Shown here one piece after another: positions 48,267 through 58,876 of a DNA stretch of 64,000 nucleotides; the first letter of the stretch is position 1, and the number at the start of each line of letters is the position of its first letter. The notes below the pieces were generated by a model, which saw only the letters and a list, made by a program, of their open reading frames with translations, did not search any database and had not been told where the DNA came from. Source of the stretch: Alopecurus myosuroides (Eukaryota > Streptophyta > Magnoliopsida > Poales > Poaceae); assembly GCA_028641055.1 (NCBI GenBank), contig CM054058.1:243584187-243648186 (forward strand), in the 5' to 3' direction. Both the position numbers and the translations under genes were made by a program.

Positions 48267-48427
48267 GACGCACTCTTCAGTTCATCCTCTATCTGTCTCA
48301 CCGCCTACCCTCAAGCGAAAACCCTTTGACTTAGTAGGTGCTCGAGCGTTCCTCCAGGCGGCCATGGCTCCACCGGCGAAGCGGTCTGCTGCCCTCATGT
48401 AGGTTCCATTTCCGTTCACGTACTTCT

Positions 48428-48545
48428 GATCCGTTTCTGGATTCCTCGTGATTTCGTCTTTCTTAGATCCTTTTCAGAATTCCTCGTGCTTTCATCTTTC
48501 TTAGATCCGTTTCTGAATTCCTCGTGATTTCATCTTTCTTAGATC
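48428..48545. repeat. Three tandem ~39-bp units upstream of the coiled-coil ORF
   Basis: The phrase GATCCxTTTCxGxATTCCTCGTG followed by TTTCTTA recurs three times (about 48428, 48466, 48505). It may be leader or intron sequence. An earlier ATG (48364) is followed after 35 bases by GTAGGT, but no in-phase acceptor was found. Confidence 0.7.
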
Positions 48546-48595
48546 CATTTTTTCCTTTAATATTAACATCAACTTCCTATCATGCAACTATCTAC

Positions 48596-49033
48596 ATGGC
48601 ACATGAAGCCGATCAGAGGGTCATCTTCGCCGATCTGGCGGAGAGGGTAACCATCCTAGAAGCTGAGCTTGAGAAGGCATTGAAGCTCGCCTACGAAAAT
48701 CTCAAGAAGGCACGCGATGCCAGGCTGGAGAAGGTGGAGCAGGGCGAAGCTTCCCTCGTAGCGTATCGGAAGTTGATGGATGATATGTCCAAGATGATGG
48801 CCAGCAACCTCGAACTGACTTCGCAGGTTGGGGAACTAAAGATCGGTTTAGCCTTGGACGAGCAGAAAACTCTGATCGCTCTCCTCGCAGCTGTGACCTC
48901 GCAGGTTGGGGAACTGAAGATCGGTTTAGCCATGGCAGAGGATCCAGTGCCATCGGAGGATCCAGTGCCATCGAAGGATCCAGTCCCGTCGGAGGATCCA
49001 GTGCCATCGGAGGAGCTGTCGGCCCCCTACTGA
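48596..49033 (+). CDS. Small coiled-coil protein inside the MULE
   Basis: A 145-residue ORF from the first ATG in frame near the end of the leader. It is mostly helical heptad sequence (VTILEAELEKALKLAYENLK), with an internal duplication of the peptide TSQVGELKIGLA (DNA repeats at about 48822 and 48898). It ends in four copies of the peptide unit EDPVPS or KDPVPS. No enzymatic motif. A TATA box and leader lie upstream on the same strand. I do not recognise the family. It shares the block with the AP2-like gene, both opposite to the transposase. Confidence 0.55.
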   Translation: MAHEADQRVIFADLAERVTILEAELEKALKLAYENLKKARDARLEKVEQGEASLVAYRKLMDDMSKMMASNLELTSQVGELKIGLALDEQKTLIALLAAVTSQVGELKIGLAMAEDPVPSEDPVPSKDPVPSEDPVPSEELSAPY

Positions 49034-49689
49034 TGCTCTTTTAGCCCCCTACTGCTGTCCCCATGCTTCTGATGTTCTGTTTAGATCGACAATCTCGTTG
49101 GTTGTATTGGGTGGTTTCTATTAATATGTAGTCTATGTTTATTTTCTTAAGATAGATATAATTCGAGTTCACAATATGGAGAAATAGATGACAGAAATTT
49201 CGATGGATCTAAGTGACAGAAGTTAAAAGGGTTACATTAGACTAATGCCGACGCAAAAACATATACCAAATAGATAATTTGATTTCACAATATGGACAAA
49301 TAAATGACAGAAATGATAAGGAATATATTCGACTAATCTACGTCGTCCTCGTGGAACGGAACTCGCCTCCAACTGGGCCTATTTTGTTGGGAACAAAAAT
49401 CCGCGACGGAACATATAAGAAACGTCGAGATGGACCGCAAAGTCGAGAGCAAATTCCACTTTTCAGCCATCCGCGACGGAAACAACACGACGTTATCAAA
49501 ACATGCCGCTCAAAACATTCCGGATCGTGCGGAATTCGGTAGTGTAATCTGCCCTTTGATCATATCAACCATGGATAATAGGGGAAGTTCTCTACTTTCC
49601 AAAATGTACCTACACAACCATAGATGTACATGTTATTGTTTAGGAGTATGTCAACCATGGATAATAGGAAACTAAACCCAAAATGTAGA
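49034..49689. other. Spacer with short duplications at the capture junction
   Basis: No supported gene. Near its right edge the phrase TCAACCATGGATAATAGG occurs twice (about 49567, 49648). TTAGGAGTATGTCA occurs at about 49641 and again inside transposase sequence (about 49739), so transposase sequence has been locally duplicated at the junction. Confidence 0.55.
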
Positions 49690-51872
49690 TAAGAAATGAG
49701 TACAAATGTCTTACTTGTTGAAAACCTCACAATTATTGCTTAGGAGTATGTCACATTTGGGAACATCACTCTGGAATGCCCTTACCCAAGTCTTGGGAAC
49801 CAAAGCATTAAGCCAGTTGTAAGCATTTATGTCAAGTGCCTCCATCTGACCCATGTATTGCTCAAACTTGATGACTGTGCTACTTCTAGCTATTTTCCAC
49901 AGTTGATTCTTTAGTAAATCACCTTTAAATAGTTGTTGGAAGTTTTGCCACATGTGCCTTACACAAAATCTGTGTTCTGCATCAGGGAATAGGTCACTCA
50001 CAACATTTATGAGACCCTGCATTGTCAATGAATTTGGTTATTAACAAAATAGATAAGCAAGTTAACACACAAGAATCGGAAACATTGATGAGTACAATTG
50101 GTACCTTCTTCTTATATGACATTATGGTCCAAGGTTCTGTGTTAATAATGTCTAGATCACTCTTCAGAGTATCAAGAAACCACTTTAATTGTATCTTCCA
50201 CCTCAACAACAACAATAGCAATTGGACATATACAATCATTGGGATCCATTCCCACAGCTGCAAGCAACTAACCTCTATACCTGGTCTTGATATGACATCC
50301 ATCTAGAAAGATCACTGGCCTGCAACCTTGGAGGAATCCTCTCTTGCATGCATCAAGGCACATGTACAATTTGTTAAACCTTCCTGCTTCATCTAGGGAC
50401 ACATAGAAAGATGATCCATGATTGCTCCTTCTCACCTCATTTGCATAATCCCACAGCAGCTTGTATTGCCCTTCCTCATCACCATGTATAGTGTCCATTG
50501 CTATTCTTCTAGCCCTTTGCAATTTCATTCTTCCAGGTGTCATGTGCCATTCCTTCTGTACAATCCTTGAAAAATTCTGCATAGTCATCCCTTGATCTTC
50601 CCTAAACCCCTCAACATACTTCCCTGCTAAGAATTTTGCCGTGAAAGCCCTCAGGTGAAACAACTTGCTGCAAGTATGCTCAGGGACATGTCTCTTCACC
50701 ATTAAGCACTTTGTCCTGCTGTCATACGAGACCCACAAGAACCAACTGCAATCCTCATATCATATGGCCTTCACTCTTTTCTTATCATCTATTGGCATCT
50801 TGAGGTCAACTCTATTATGACAATAATAATCTTTTATAGCTTGTCTGACCATGCTTATATTCTCAAACACCTGACCTACAAAGAATTGTGTACAAGAAAA
50901 ATCAGTTTCTCTCAAGGTTTTAAACCTGAACTTTCCTTCTTCATCATCAGAGTCTGGTGCCCACAAATCATCAGTTTCGGAGTTATAACCATCTTCATCT
51001 TTCACAACTTCTTTTTTCCTTTCCTTTATCTCCTGCAGTCCAAGTCCAAGTTGACTTCTTTCCTGCAGTTCTTTCACCCTCATCTTCACTGACATCATCT
51101 ACATGTAGATCTTCATCTGAATCTTCCACAACATTGTCACTGTCAACTATGATTTCAGGCTCATAGTCAGAATCTTCAGTTTCATCAGACAAATTGCCCT
51201 TTTCATCCAACATTGGAACACCGCTGCACCTCCTTTTTGACCTTCTGACTGTTGGCTCTGTTGCCTGTTCTGGTTCTACAACTATTGCTTTCTCTGGTTC
51301 ATCACCTGCCTCTAAAACCTCATGTTCACTGACAGTGCCTGCCTTCCTTGCAAATACTAACCGACTAGCCTCCACTTCAGGGTACACAACTTGTATAGGT
51401 ACATGCTCTGATTCACTGGAATCTCTGTCAACTAGCTCTGGTTCTCCTTCATTAACTTCTGCTGAGGATATATAATGCTTGATAGGACTAACAATTGGTG
51501 GCAACTGAGCTCTAGGATTTTACAAAACATCATCAACACAGTCACTGTCCTTGTGAAGAAGGTTGTCATCATGATCCAAGTAGATATCAAAGAAATGGTT
51601 TCCAATTTCCTAAAACTTCAACATTTGATCCACATCTTCATCAGTTCTAAGTGGCCTCAAACCAGTTCTGTCAATTGATAGTATAGGAATGCAGTAATAA
51701 GCCTTCACTCTCCCTGCCATCTCCTAGCCAATATCCCCCACAATGTTCTCAAGCATTATAGCTGACCATGGCACAATATCCAACTGATCAAACCAAACAG
51801 ACCTACCATCAACATAGCTATGGTTGCTACCATGACCAGTAAAAAATCCACCATGATGTATGCGCGCAGAGA
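49690..51872 (-). pseudogene. MULE transposase, N-terminal and catalytic part
   Basis: Read on the minus strand: a PB1-like N-terminal region (about 51870-51510; HHGGFF, VWFDQLDI, YYCIPILSI), an acidic linker with a nuclear-signal-like RRSKRR (about 51230), the MuDR DNA-binding region (ISMVRQAIKDYYC, then LWVSYDSRTKC), and the MULE catalytic domain (VIFLDGCHIKT, about 50290; RFCVRHMWQNF, about 49950). The domain breaks off at SNNCEVFNK, directly before a GTAAGA splice-donor-like sequence at 49702. Stops (TAG near 51722, TAA near 51520), a frame shift near 51.05 kb and further stops near 50.15 kb disable it. An intron is likely at about 50020-50100. Confidence 0.82.
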
Positions 51873-52437
51873 AATGGCTACTGCGACGACCTAGCCCAAA
51901 ATTAAACGAACAAAATTACATGAGGACTGAACCCAATTTTACAAATTCAGCTCAAAAACCCTAAGCCCAAACCCCAACCGGCAAGATCAATAACCCTAAA
52001 TCGGAACAATAAACATGCCACGGTCAAGCAACGAGTAGGACCACCGATAATAGGGTACGAATCGCTCAAATTAGCTAACTTTTTTCAGAAAGCATTAAGA
52101 TTTAGGGGGTGCCACCGAACTCACTGTAGAGAGGGGGTGGGTCTTCTTCGGGGCGACAAACCGGAGCCATCTCCACCTACTGTGAGTACACGAGACTGAT
52201 CCCCGGAGGCGCCGCTACGAATCTGTCGCGAAACCTAGGTCGCACCTGCCCCTAATCGGCCGCGATGTTTCCGGCGGAGACGCCGACGCGGGGGCTCCCC
52301 TGTTTCCCGCCTGTGAGTGTCGACTAGAGAGACGAAAGGACAAACACGTGGACGCAGACAGAAATGGCCTGTACCTCAGGGGGTTTTCATTAAATGTGTC
52401 GCTCCAGCACCGCGGGGTCGAGGAAACGATGCCACGC
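51873..52437 (-). other. 5' leader region of the MULE transposase
   Basis: No coding signal. It lies between the transposase start region and the right terminal repeat and would hold promoter and leader for the minus-strand gene. Confidence 0.5.
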
Positions 52438-52592
52438 CTGCTCTTTCACCGCGTGTACGCACTCGATACGGCAAACAGTGACCGTAGTTTAACGTCCCAT
52501 TAAGTTTAAGTACCGTATCGTTAGTATTTCTAACTATGAATGCCGTATCGTGCTTTCACAATTAGTTCGAGTACCCACAGTGTATTTAATTC
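52438..52592 (-). repeat. Right terminal inverted repeat of the MULE
   Basis: Inverted partner of 33513-33667. TTGTTAGTT follows directly at 52593-52601, matching 33504-33512 exactly. Confidence 0.92.
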
Positions 52593-52718
52593 TTGTTAGT
52601 TATAGTGACAGTAGATGAAATCAGCTTTGTCATTAAACCACGACCTAGGTGCACCACACGTGAGCTGCTAAACAACTGGACGTTTATATGAGTAACATTA
52701 TTACTTGTGACAGACTTG

Positions 52719-52940
52719 TCAGGGCTTCATGGATACGTTAACTGCCGCCCTCTTTGTACCTGAAATTATGTGCCCTAAACTGAGCACCATTCCTTTGATC
52801 TCCCCCTTGATTCTGATGCAGCCACTCAGTTTACCGTCGGCCTGCTTCTCCACACAGATGTTCATCAAAACATCCTCGCCAAACACACTCTTGGCGTAAA
52901 GATTGGCAGCTATAAACCCACAGTCCTCATCAAGCGCTGA
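52719..52940 (-). pseudogene. Coatomer beta-subunit C-terminal fragment
   Basis: On the minus strand a short frame carries SALDEDCGFIAANLYAKSVF and then EKQADGKLSGCIRIK. This is the signature of the C-terminal appendage domain of coatomer subunit beta (COPI vesicle coat). Similarity fades after LSLGHIIS and the frame stops at 52719-52721. Only about 60 codons of a roughly 950-residue protein are present and nothing upstream matches, so it is a gene fragment, not a working gene. It lies just outside the MULE's right end. Confidence 0.75.
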
Positions 52941-53223
52941 CCTGAAGTCAAAGTTACCATATGAATACGAGGCGTTCAGTTCAGTTAAGTACGTGCACGT
53001 CGCCCAGCTCCGTTCTTGTCATGTACTGTCTCCTCGTGGTCTACTTCCCGTTCCATCTGCTCCCGTTGCGCCGTGTCCAAGGAGGCGCGTACCATGAGCA
53101 GTATCTGAGAAGATGGGAAGTATTGCCGTAGCTAGCTTAGAAGCAGACTAGTAAACGGATTCCGTATTCTAAACGAGCACATCTCCTAGTCGGTTAATTA
53201 TTCGTCCACCCAGCCTTGCGCAA

Positions 53224-53229
53224 TATAAG
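53224..53229 (+). promoter_or_regulatory. TATA box of the small membrane-protein gene
   Basis: TATAAG in CGCAATATAAGGAGACC, 101 bp before the ATG at 53325. The spacing suits a transcript start near 53255 and a leader of about 70 bp. Confidence 0.5.
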
Positions 53230-53324
53230 GAGACCCGTACAGGCTCACACAAAGGCCAAAGAGGAGGAGCTAGAGAAGCCCGCGAGCAAATCACTAGGCG
53301 GTTAAGAAGGTTGAAGATAATACT

Positions 53325-53675
53325 ATGGCCGGCGTCGAGAACGGTGTCCACGACTACCTCGTCGCCACAGCGGAGCCAGATGAGGTGGCCAATCGCCGTC
53401 GTAGCCGCCAGACCGCGAGCGTGGTACTTCTCGTCCAACTTGCGGTGATCGTTGTCGGCTGGCCCATGTCCATCTACCACGGCTTAACGGCCCCAAACTT
53501 CCCGCTCTGGGGCCTCGCCGTCACCTCCCCTATATTCCTCGCCCTAGTAGCCTTATATTGGTCCGCTCGCCATACTCTTTGGGGAACAGTTTGTGAACTT
53601 TGTAACCCAGAAAAAGAAAGACAGATAGATGCACACGGCTATGTTCCCTCCCTAGCTTTGGATGCATCAGGTTGA
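53325..53675 (+). CDS. Small two-helix membrane protein, unknown function
   Basis: A 116-residue ORF with a plausible core promoter. It has a hydrophilic N-terminus with an Arg cluster (NRRRSRQ, about 23-29). Two hydrophobic helices follow (about 32-50, VVLLVQLAVIVVGW; about 61-82, LWGLAVTSPIFLALVALYW), joined by a short loop. A short C-terminal tail contains a CxxC (CELC). Such small two-helix proteins are frequent in grass genomes as unnamed families; I do not recognise this one. GC-rich coding sequence typical of grass genes supports a real gene. Confidence 0.6.
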   Translation: MAGVENGVHDYLVATAEPDEVANRRRSRQTASVVLLVQLAVIVVGWPMSIYHGLTAPNFPLWGLAVTSPIFLALVALYWSARHTLWGTVCELCNPEKERQIDAHGYVPSLALDASG

Positions 53676-54284
53676 TCCAATAAATGCAGCATGTCGTCCG
53701 TCCAGATAAGTCTAAATGTAACATATCGTCTCAATTATATACAGAGAAGAACTAGTCATGCATGCTCGATAGCTTACGTGCTGAATATATAATATATTTC
53801 ATTTGTTCTACGGCTTTACTTGTCAAGTGTATGTTCAGTTTGCGCATCAGTTTTTGCTATATCTTATATTAGGGGATACCGAAAACTAGCACTCTAATGC
53901 ATGGGCAGCGACTCTGTTTATAGCATCTTCACTCACGCACCCCAGTAGAGACCCTATTTTCGTCTAGACGAGCTCCTTCCGGCGCTACCAGCCTAGACGA
54001 AACAACGCGCGCTGCCATGTAGGCGCGGCCGCAGGTGGGTCCGTCCTGTCAACCATATAGCTAGAAGGAGGTGAGCAATACACCTGCGATTTTTAGAGAA
54101 GACGCCACATCGAGCAGTCGATTCGCTCCGCCCCGGTCCTGATTGGAGACCGACGGGTGAAAAAAAGGGAAAAAAAGGCTTTGCCCTTGGCAAGGGAAAA
54201 TGATGGCCGTGAAGAGTAATAATGATTAATTGATAGCTCTCTAATGTGCGCCTTTACATGTTCTCTTACTATAGGGTCCGGGGG

Positions 54285-54285
<1 letters not shown>
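53676..54285. other. 3' flank of the small membrane-protein gene
   Basis: No gene or recognised repeat. Short ORFs on the minus strand (near 54000-54350) are produced by C-rich/poly-G sequence and have no domain. Confidence 0.4.

Positions 54286-54319
<34 letters not shown>
54286..54319. repeat. 34-base poly(G) tract
   Basis: An uninterrupted run of 34 G after GGGGC, at the border between the membrane-gene flank and the LINE fragment. Its true length is uncertain because such runs are hard to sequence. Confidence 0.9.
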
Positions 54320-54322
<3 letters not shown>

Positions 54323-54324
54323 GG

Positions 54325-55330
54325 GAGGGTATGGATTCTTTGGAAAACAATTATCTCTAGTGTGCTGATAAAAACAATAGAAAGTACCATCTTCTCAATT
54401 GGAAAGAGGTTTTGCTTGCCAAAGGATCAAGGGGGACTTGTCGTTCTTGACCTGGAAACAATGAACATAGCTTTGTTGGCCAAATGGCTTTTGGAAGCTC
54501 TTCAATGAGAATGGCCTTTGGCAACAAATATTATGGCAGAAATTTCTAAGAAGTAAAACTCTGCTGTCAAGTCAAAGTAAAAAAACGGAGACTCATATTT
54601 CTTGCAGGGTCTAATGGATTAAAAGAACAATTCTGGTCGTGTTGCAGAATCAATGTGGGGGTGAAAAAAAAACAAGTCTATAGGAAGATCATTGGATAGG
54701 GGATTCTCCATTATAAAAACAAACCCGAGATTATTTGCCATCTTGATGAACAAGGAGTTAACTGTCCAGGAAGCGATAGAAAAAGGGAGTGATGCTTTTA
54801 GGTTTAGGAGCGCTTTGGTGGGAGAATTGAGGGGGCAGTGAGTGAGTTCAGGCGTGGAAAATGCTATCGGATATGGTAATCAAAGAGGAGGCAGATAGGT
54901 TGATCTGGAAACTCACATAATCTGGAGTCTTTTTAAATTATTCTATCTGGCGATGCAAATCGGCAGGCCGGTTCCTTTTAATTTCCTTTGGAAAATAAAA
55001 ATCCCGCTAAAAATTAAAACGTTCCTCTTGTTGGTGCTTAGGAATAGCATCTTAACCGGGAGAGTTTTGAAAGATAGAGGGGGTAAATGTGAGGAAAAAA
55101 GTTCTTTTCCATGGTAAAAAAGAAACAACCAACCATCTATTCTTTGAACGCCCTCTTGCTAGATACATTTGGAATGTGGTAGGATGCGCTTTTGGAATCG
55201 ATAATCATTTTGTTTCAGTTGATCACCTCATTTCTGTCTGGTTAACAAAAAAAAAGGATAGTAACATTCTCGCTGGTGAGTTGAATTTGTTCAAACTGAA
55301 CTTTGGTGTCATTACGTTGCTTCCCAAGAG
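54325..55330 (+). pseudogene. LINE (L1-type) reverse transcriptase relic, rearranged
   Basis: Degenerate coding sequence on the plus strand. LPKDQGGLVVLDLETMN (about 54418) belongs to the region after the RT palm. PFNFLWKIKIPLKIKTFLL (about 54975) and HGKKETTNHLFFERPLARYI (about 55110) form the zf-RVT domain. Then KLNFGVITLLPK (about 55297) appears, a motif that in LINE ORF2 lies upstream of the palm. C-terminal pieces therefore precede an N-terminal piece. Many stops. It is joined to CACTA sequence at about 55330. Confidence 0.7.
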
Positions 55331-57512
55331 GGAGTTGTTTTGGCTAAACGGGGGTAACAAGTATTCCGTGTTCGACACATATCGCAAGTTTCTCAAAAGA
55401 AGGCATCGATTTAGAGAAGACGAAAAGAACTTCAAAAAGGGAAGAGTTGAGCGTGAAGAGAAAGAGATACCAACTTTCGATGGTGTAACTGTTGATGCCG
55501 AGCTACGTGCTCTCGTGCCTGCTCCGTAAAATGGCCCACAATATGTGGGATATGGTGAAACACACAAGTGGACTCACATGGCAGGCTTGACGCAACTCGA
55601 AGATTACAAGGACCTCGAACTACCCCATAATATCGATGTGATGCACACTGAAAAGAATGTCGGAGAGTCTCTGTTTCACACAGTGCTGAACATTCCTGAC
55701 AAGTCAAAGGATAATGTCAAGGCTAGAGTCGATGTTAACAAGCTTTGTGATAGGGAGAGATTACACATGCAGCCTCCTAACAACCGTCGAAAAAATTGGT
55801 TCAAGCCGCATGCCGACTTCTGCCTTACTAGTCTTCAAAAGAAGTAGGCATTCATGTGGCTCAAATACGTCGTGATGTTCCCTAACGGTTATTGTTCGAA
55901 CATAAGTAAGGGAGTCAATCTTGCAAAGGGAAAAGTCACCGGGCTCAAGAGTCACGACTATCATATTTGGATTGAGCGGCTGATGCCGGTGATGGTTCAA
56001 GGCTATCTCCCCGACCGTGTGTGGCGAGTGCTCGCGGAGTTGAGCCATTTCTTCCGCACACTCTGCGCTAAGCAGACATGTCCCCTGATTATTCAGAAGC
56101 TGCATGATCTAGTGTCGGAGTTGCTATGCAACTTAGAGACGATATTTCCACCAGGCTTCTTTACTCCGATGGCACATCTTGTTGTGCATCTCGCGAACAA
56201 GGCTCTCTTGGATGGACCGGTGCAGTTCTGTTGTCAGTTTTGTATTGAGAGAGATTTTAAGTATATTCGAACCAAATGTGGAAACAAAAATCAGATTGAA
56301 GCATGTATAGCTGAGGCAACTATCCTCCAGGAGATGGCAAACGCTAGGCTAACGTACTTTCCCGATGATGTTCCCACTATGCATAACCAGGCCTCTCGAT
56401 ACAATGTCGACGAGCCTAAGAAAGACCCCAAGCTCCTCCTCTTCAAGTGTCTCGGTGGCGCAAAAAAGTATACCTTGAACATGGATGAAGTGGTTCATGA
56501 TGAGGGGGAAGCAGAAAGTTTCCTCATGTAAAATGGTGAACCGAATCACTTTGCAACTAGTAACTCGGTTTCGCTCTAATACATATTTATCTTATTTTAG
56601 CCAATTCAAGGATGAAATGTGGTCGGGAACGGTGGATCCCGATGAAGTCGAGATGGACATTCTTCTGAAAGAGGGTGTCCCCGTAAAGAAAAAGTTCACG
56701 GCTTGGTTCAGGGAAAAGGTAATTTCTAGCCTGTCCCCTACCTTGCAATCCGTGTCTTGTCCTTTTTATTACACATAACTAATACATTGAACTTGTAGGG
56801 AGCTAATCCCAACGTTGTGAAGTCCGATGAGTTGAGATATGTCTCCCAAGGATGTAACCGTAGAGTCGAGGCATATGAGAAATATGATGTGAATGGGTAT
56901 CGCTTCCAAACAGAGTTTCACCAGAACAGTCGGCCTAATGTAAAAACTGTAAATACCGGGGTCTTCACAAAAGGAGCCGGTGAGTTTGACTACTACGGAA
57001 GGTTACAGAACGTATATGAGCTGACGTACAATAATACGAACATAAAACTCAATCTCGTTGTGTTCAAATGCCACTGGTTCGACCCAAAGCATGGACAGAA
57101 AAGTACCCCTTCCATTGGGTTACTTGAAGTGAAGCCTTCAACCACCTACATCGGATCCGATGTCTTCATTGTGGCCCACCAAGCCAAGCAAGTTTATTAT
57201 TTGCCCTACCCATGTCAGAAAGAGGGACTCAAGGGCTGGGAAGTCGTGTTCCAGGTGTCGCCACATGGGAAGCTACCCATGCCCTCTAACGATGATTATA
57301 ACAACATTAACCCTAAAACATACGAGGGGATTTTCTATCAAGAGTAAGGGAATTTTGGGGACTTTGACATACAAGGTCTCCAGAATATCGAAGACGATGT
57401 ACCGACAGGGGGCGAGGTAGTGGTGAATATAAAGTACATAAACATGCTCAACAAGTTGCAGGAGGAAAATGACATCGATGATGGGCCTCCACCGTGCGAG
57501 GAGTCTCCAACC
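55331..57512 (+). pseudogene. CACTA (En/Spm) transposase relic, cut by a copia element
   Basis: Plus-strand coding relic of a TNP2-type transposase. Transposase_21 region: HNIDVMHTEKNVGESLF (about 55620). DUF4218-like region: PHADFCL, HDLVSELLCNLETIFPPGFF, HLANKALLDGPVQFC (about 55800-56240). DUF4216 domain: DEVEMDIL, TGVFTKGAGEFDYYG, LVVFKCHWFDPKHG (about 56640-57180). In-frame stops at 55527-55529 (TAA), 55845-55847 (TAG) and 57345-57347 (TAA) break it; another at 56529-56531 may lie in or near an intron. A GT-AG intron is likely at about 56719-56798. The frame runs on past 57347 to the copia LTR at 57513. No terminal inverted repeats are seen. Confidence 0.85.
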
Positions 57513-58841
57513 TGTTGGAACGCGTAGAGATAAACGAAAACTTTTCCTACGCGGTACTTCCAAGATCTAGCCGAGGTAGAAGGCCACGATGATTACCACT
57601 AGACGCGCGGTTGCGGATTATCGATGAAGCGCGTCGGGGCAGTGCAGTCCCACGATCCGGTCTGGCCGATCCAATCCCTCGAACGTCGAAGTGCTGAACG
57701 TACAGCACCTCTGCCGGTATCCACACGTACGAGGAGGAGCTCCGACGGCAGACTGCTAGGTCTGGTGCGACGTCTGGACTGAGTGGGGCTAGGGTTCCCA
57801 ACGCATGAGAGTGGACTAACGTGCCCGCTGGGCAACCTGCGCCCCTCTTTATATAGCGTATGGTAATGGGCTTCACAACACTTGTGGCTCATTCCCTCTG
57901 TGAGTCTGACTCACAACTCAGTCCATTTCTGGTTCGGGTCCAACCCGACCAATACTTGCTTCCGCTCTTAAGTGTGCGACCCTGCAGCCTCATGGCGACT
58001 TGGACACGATTGGAGTCCGACTCTCAATCGATCAATCGGTAGCGGCTCCTAGCAGAACGTGCCGACTCCCGAGTCCCATTGAGTCATGACGACATACCTT
58101 TCAATTTGATATTCATCTTAGTCCCTTTTGCCTCACGATATACCTTGTCGAACTATAGGCGATTTATCGCCATCCCTTTAATAGTTTAACTCTCTTCTCG
58201 ATCCGTGATATACGATTCATCTGACTAACTCTTAGTCAACAGACAAAGTTAACACTTAACTGAGTCGCGCATGGCCATGATTCCTGAATCATATCACTCG
58301 AGAGGGGCCAGAGAATATCTCTCCACTCGGAGGGGCAAAATCCCATCTTGATTATCCACATCACGTAGCTTGCTTCTCATTCGACCCGAACTCTACCTTT
58401 ATAGCTGCCTTGTCACAGAACAGCGTTTGACAGAACCTAAATTGGTGATCCACAACTCGGATTGTGCGACAACCTCAGGTCTAAGGATTACATTGATTGA
58501 GACATGCAAATGACGACTTGCTCGTTGCATCTCAATGTGGGTCAGTCCGACTTGCTAAACTCTTTAGTCAAGTCTGTGAACGTTGGAATGGCATCACCAT
58601 GCCCATGACAAGTGGAACCGTGTCATCAGGCAACACTCACATTAGTCTAGGGTGTGTGTCCAGCACAACCTTAATGACCAAGGACAATCTAGTATATGAA
58701 CAACATGAATATATAGTTCCACAATCGAATCACATATTCAATGACATATATCAGATGTTCAAAACAAGGACAATTTAATAACTTTATGTATACAGTGGGA
58801 ATTACATCATACATGATTGCCTCTAGGGCATATTCCCAACA
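57513..58841 (-). repeat. 3' LTR of a Ty1/copia element
   Basis: 1329 bp with inverted ends TGTTGG (57513) and CCAACA (58841). On the minus strand it starts TGTTGGGAATATGCCC, a start seen in many Triticeae copia LTRs. The TATA box CTATATAAAG on the minus strand is near 57847-57856. The sequence just outside (GTCTCCCACTTGCAC at 58842-58856) is the complement of the polypurine tract GTGCAAGTGGGAGAC, confirming the 3' LTR. Confidence 0.88.
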
Positions 58842-58876
58842 GTCTCCCACTTGCACTAGAGTCAATCATCTATGCA

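Larger units (their letters stand above)
33513..52592 (-). mobile_element. Mutator-like element (MULE), with nested gypsy and captured genes
   Basis: Terminal inverted repeats of about 155 bp (33513-33667 and 52438-52592) start GAGTTAAATACACTG / GAATTAAATACACTG. They are flanked by a perfect 9-bp duplication TTGTTAGTT (33504-33512 and 52593-52601), the hallmark of Mutator transposition. Inside: a GRF zinc-finger relic (+), a MuDR-type transposase relic (-), an AP2-like plus coiled-coil gene block (+), and the later gypsy insertion E (36119-46857). Without E the MULE is about 8.3 kb. The transposase has stops and frameshifts, so it is no longer autonomous. Confidence 0.93.
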
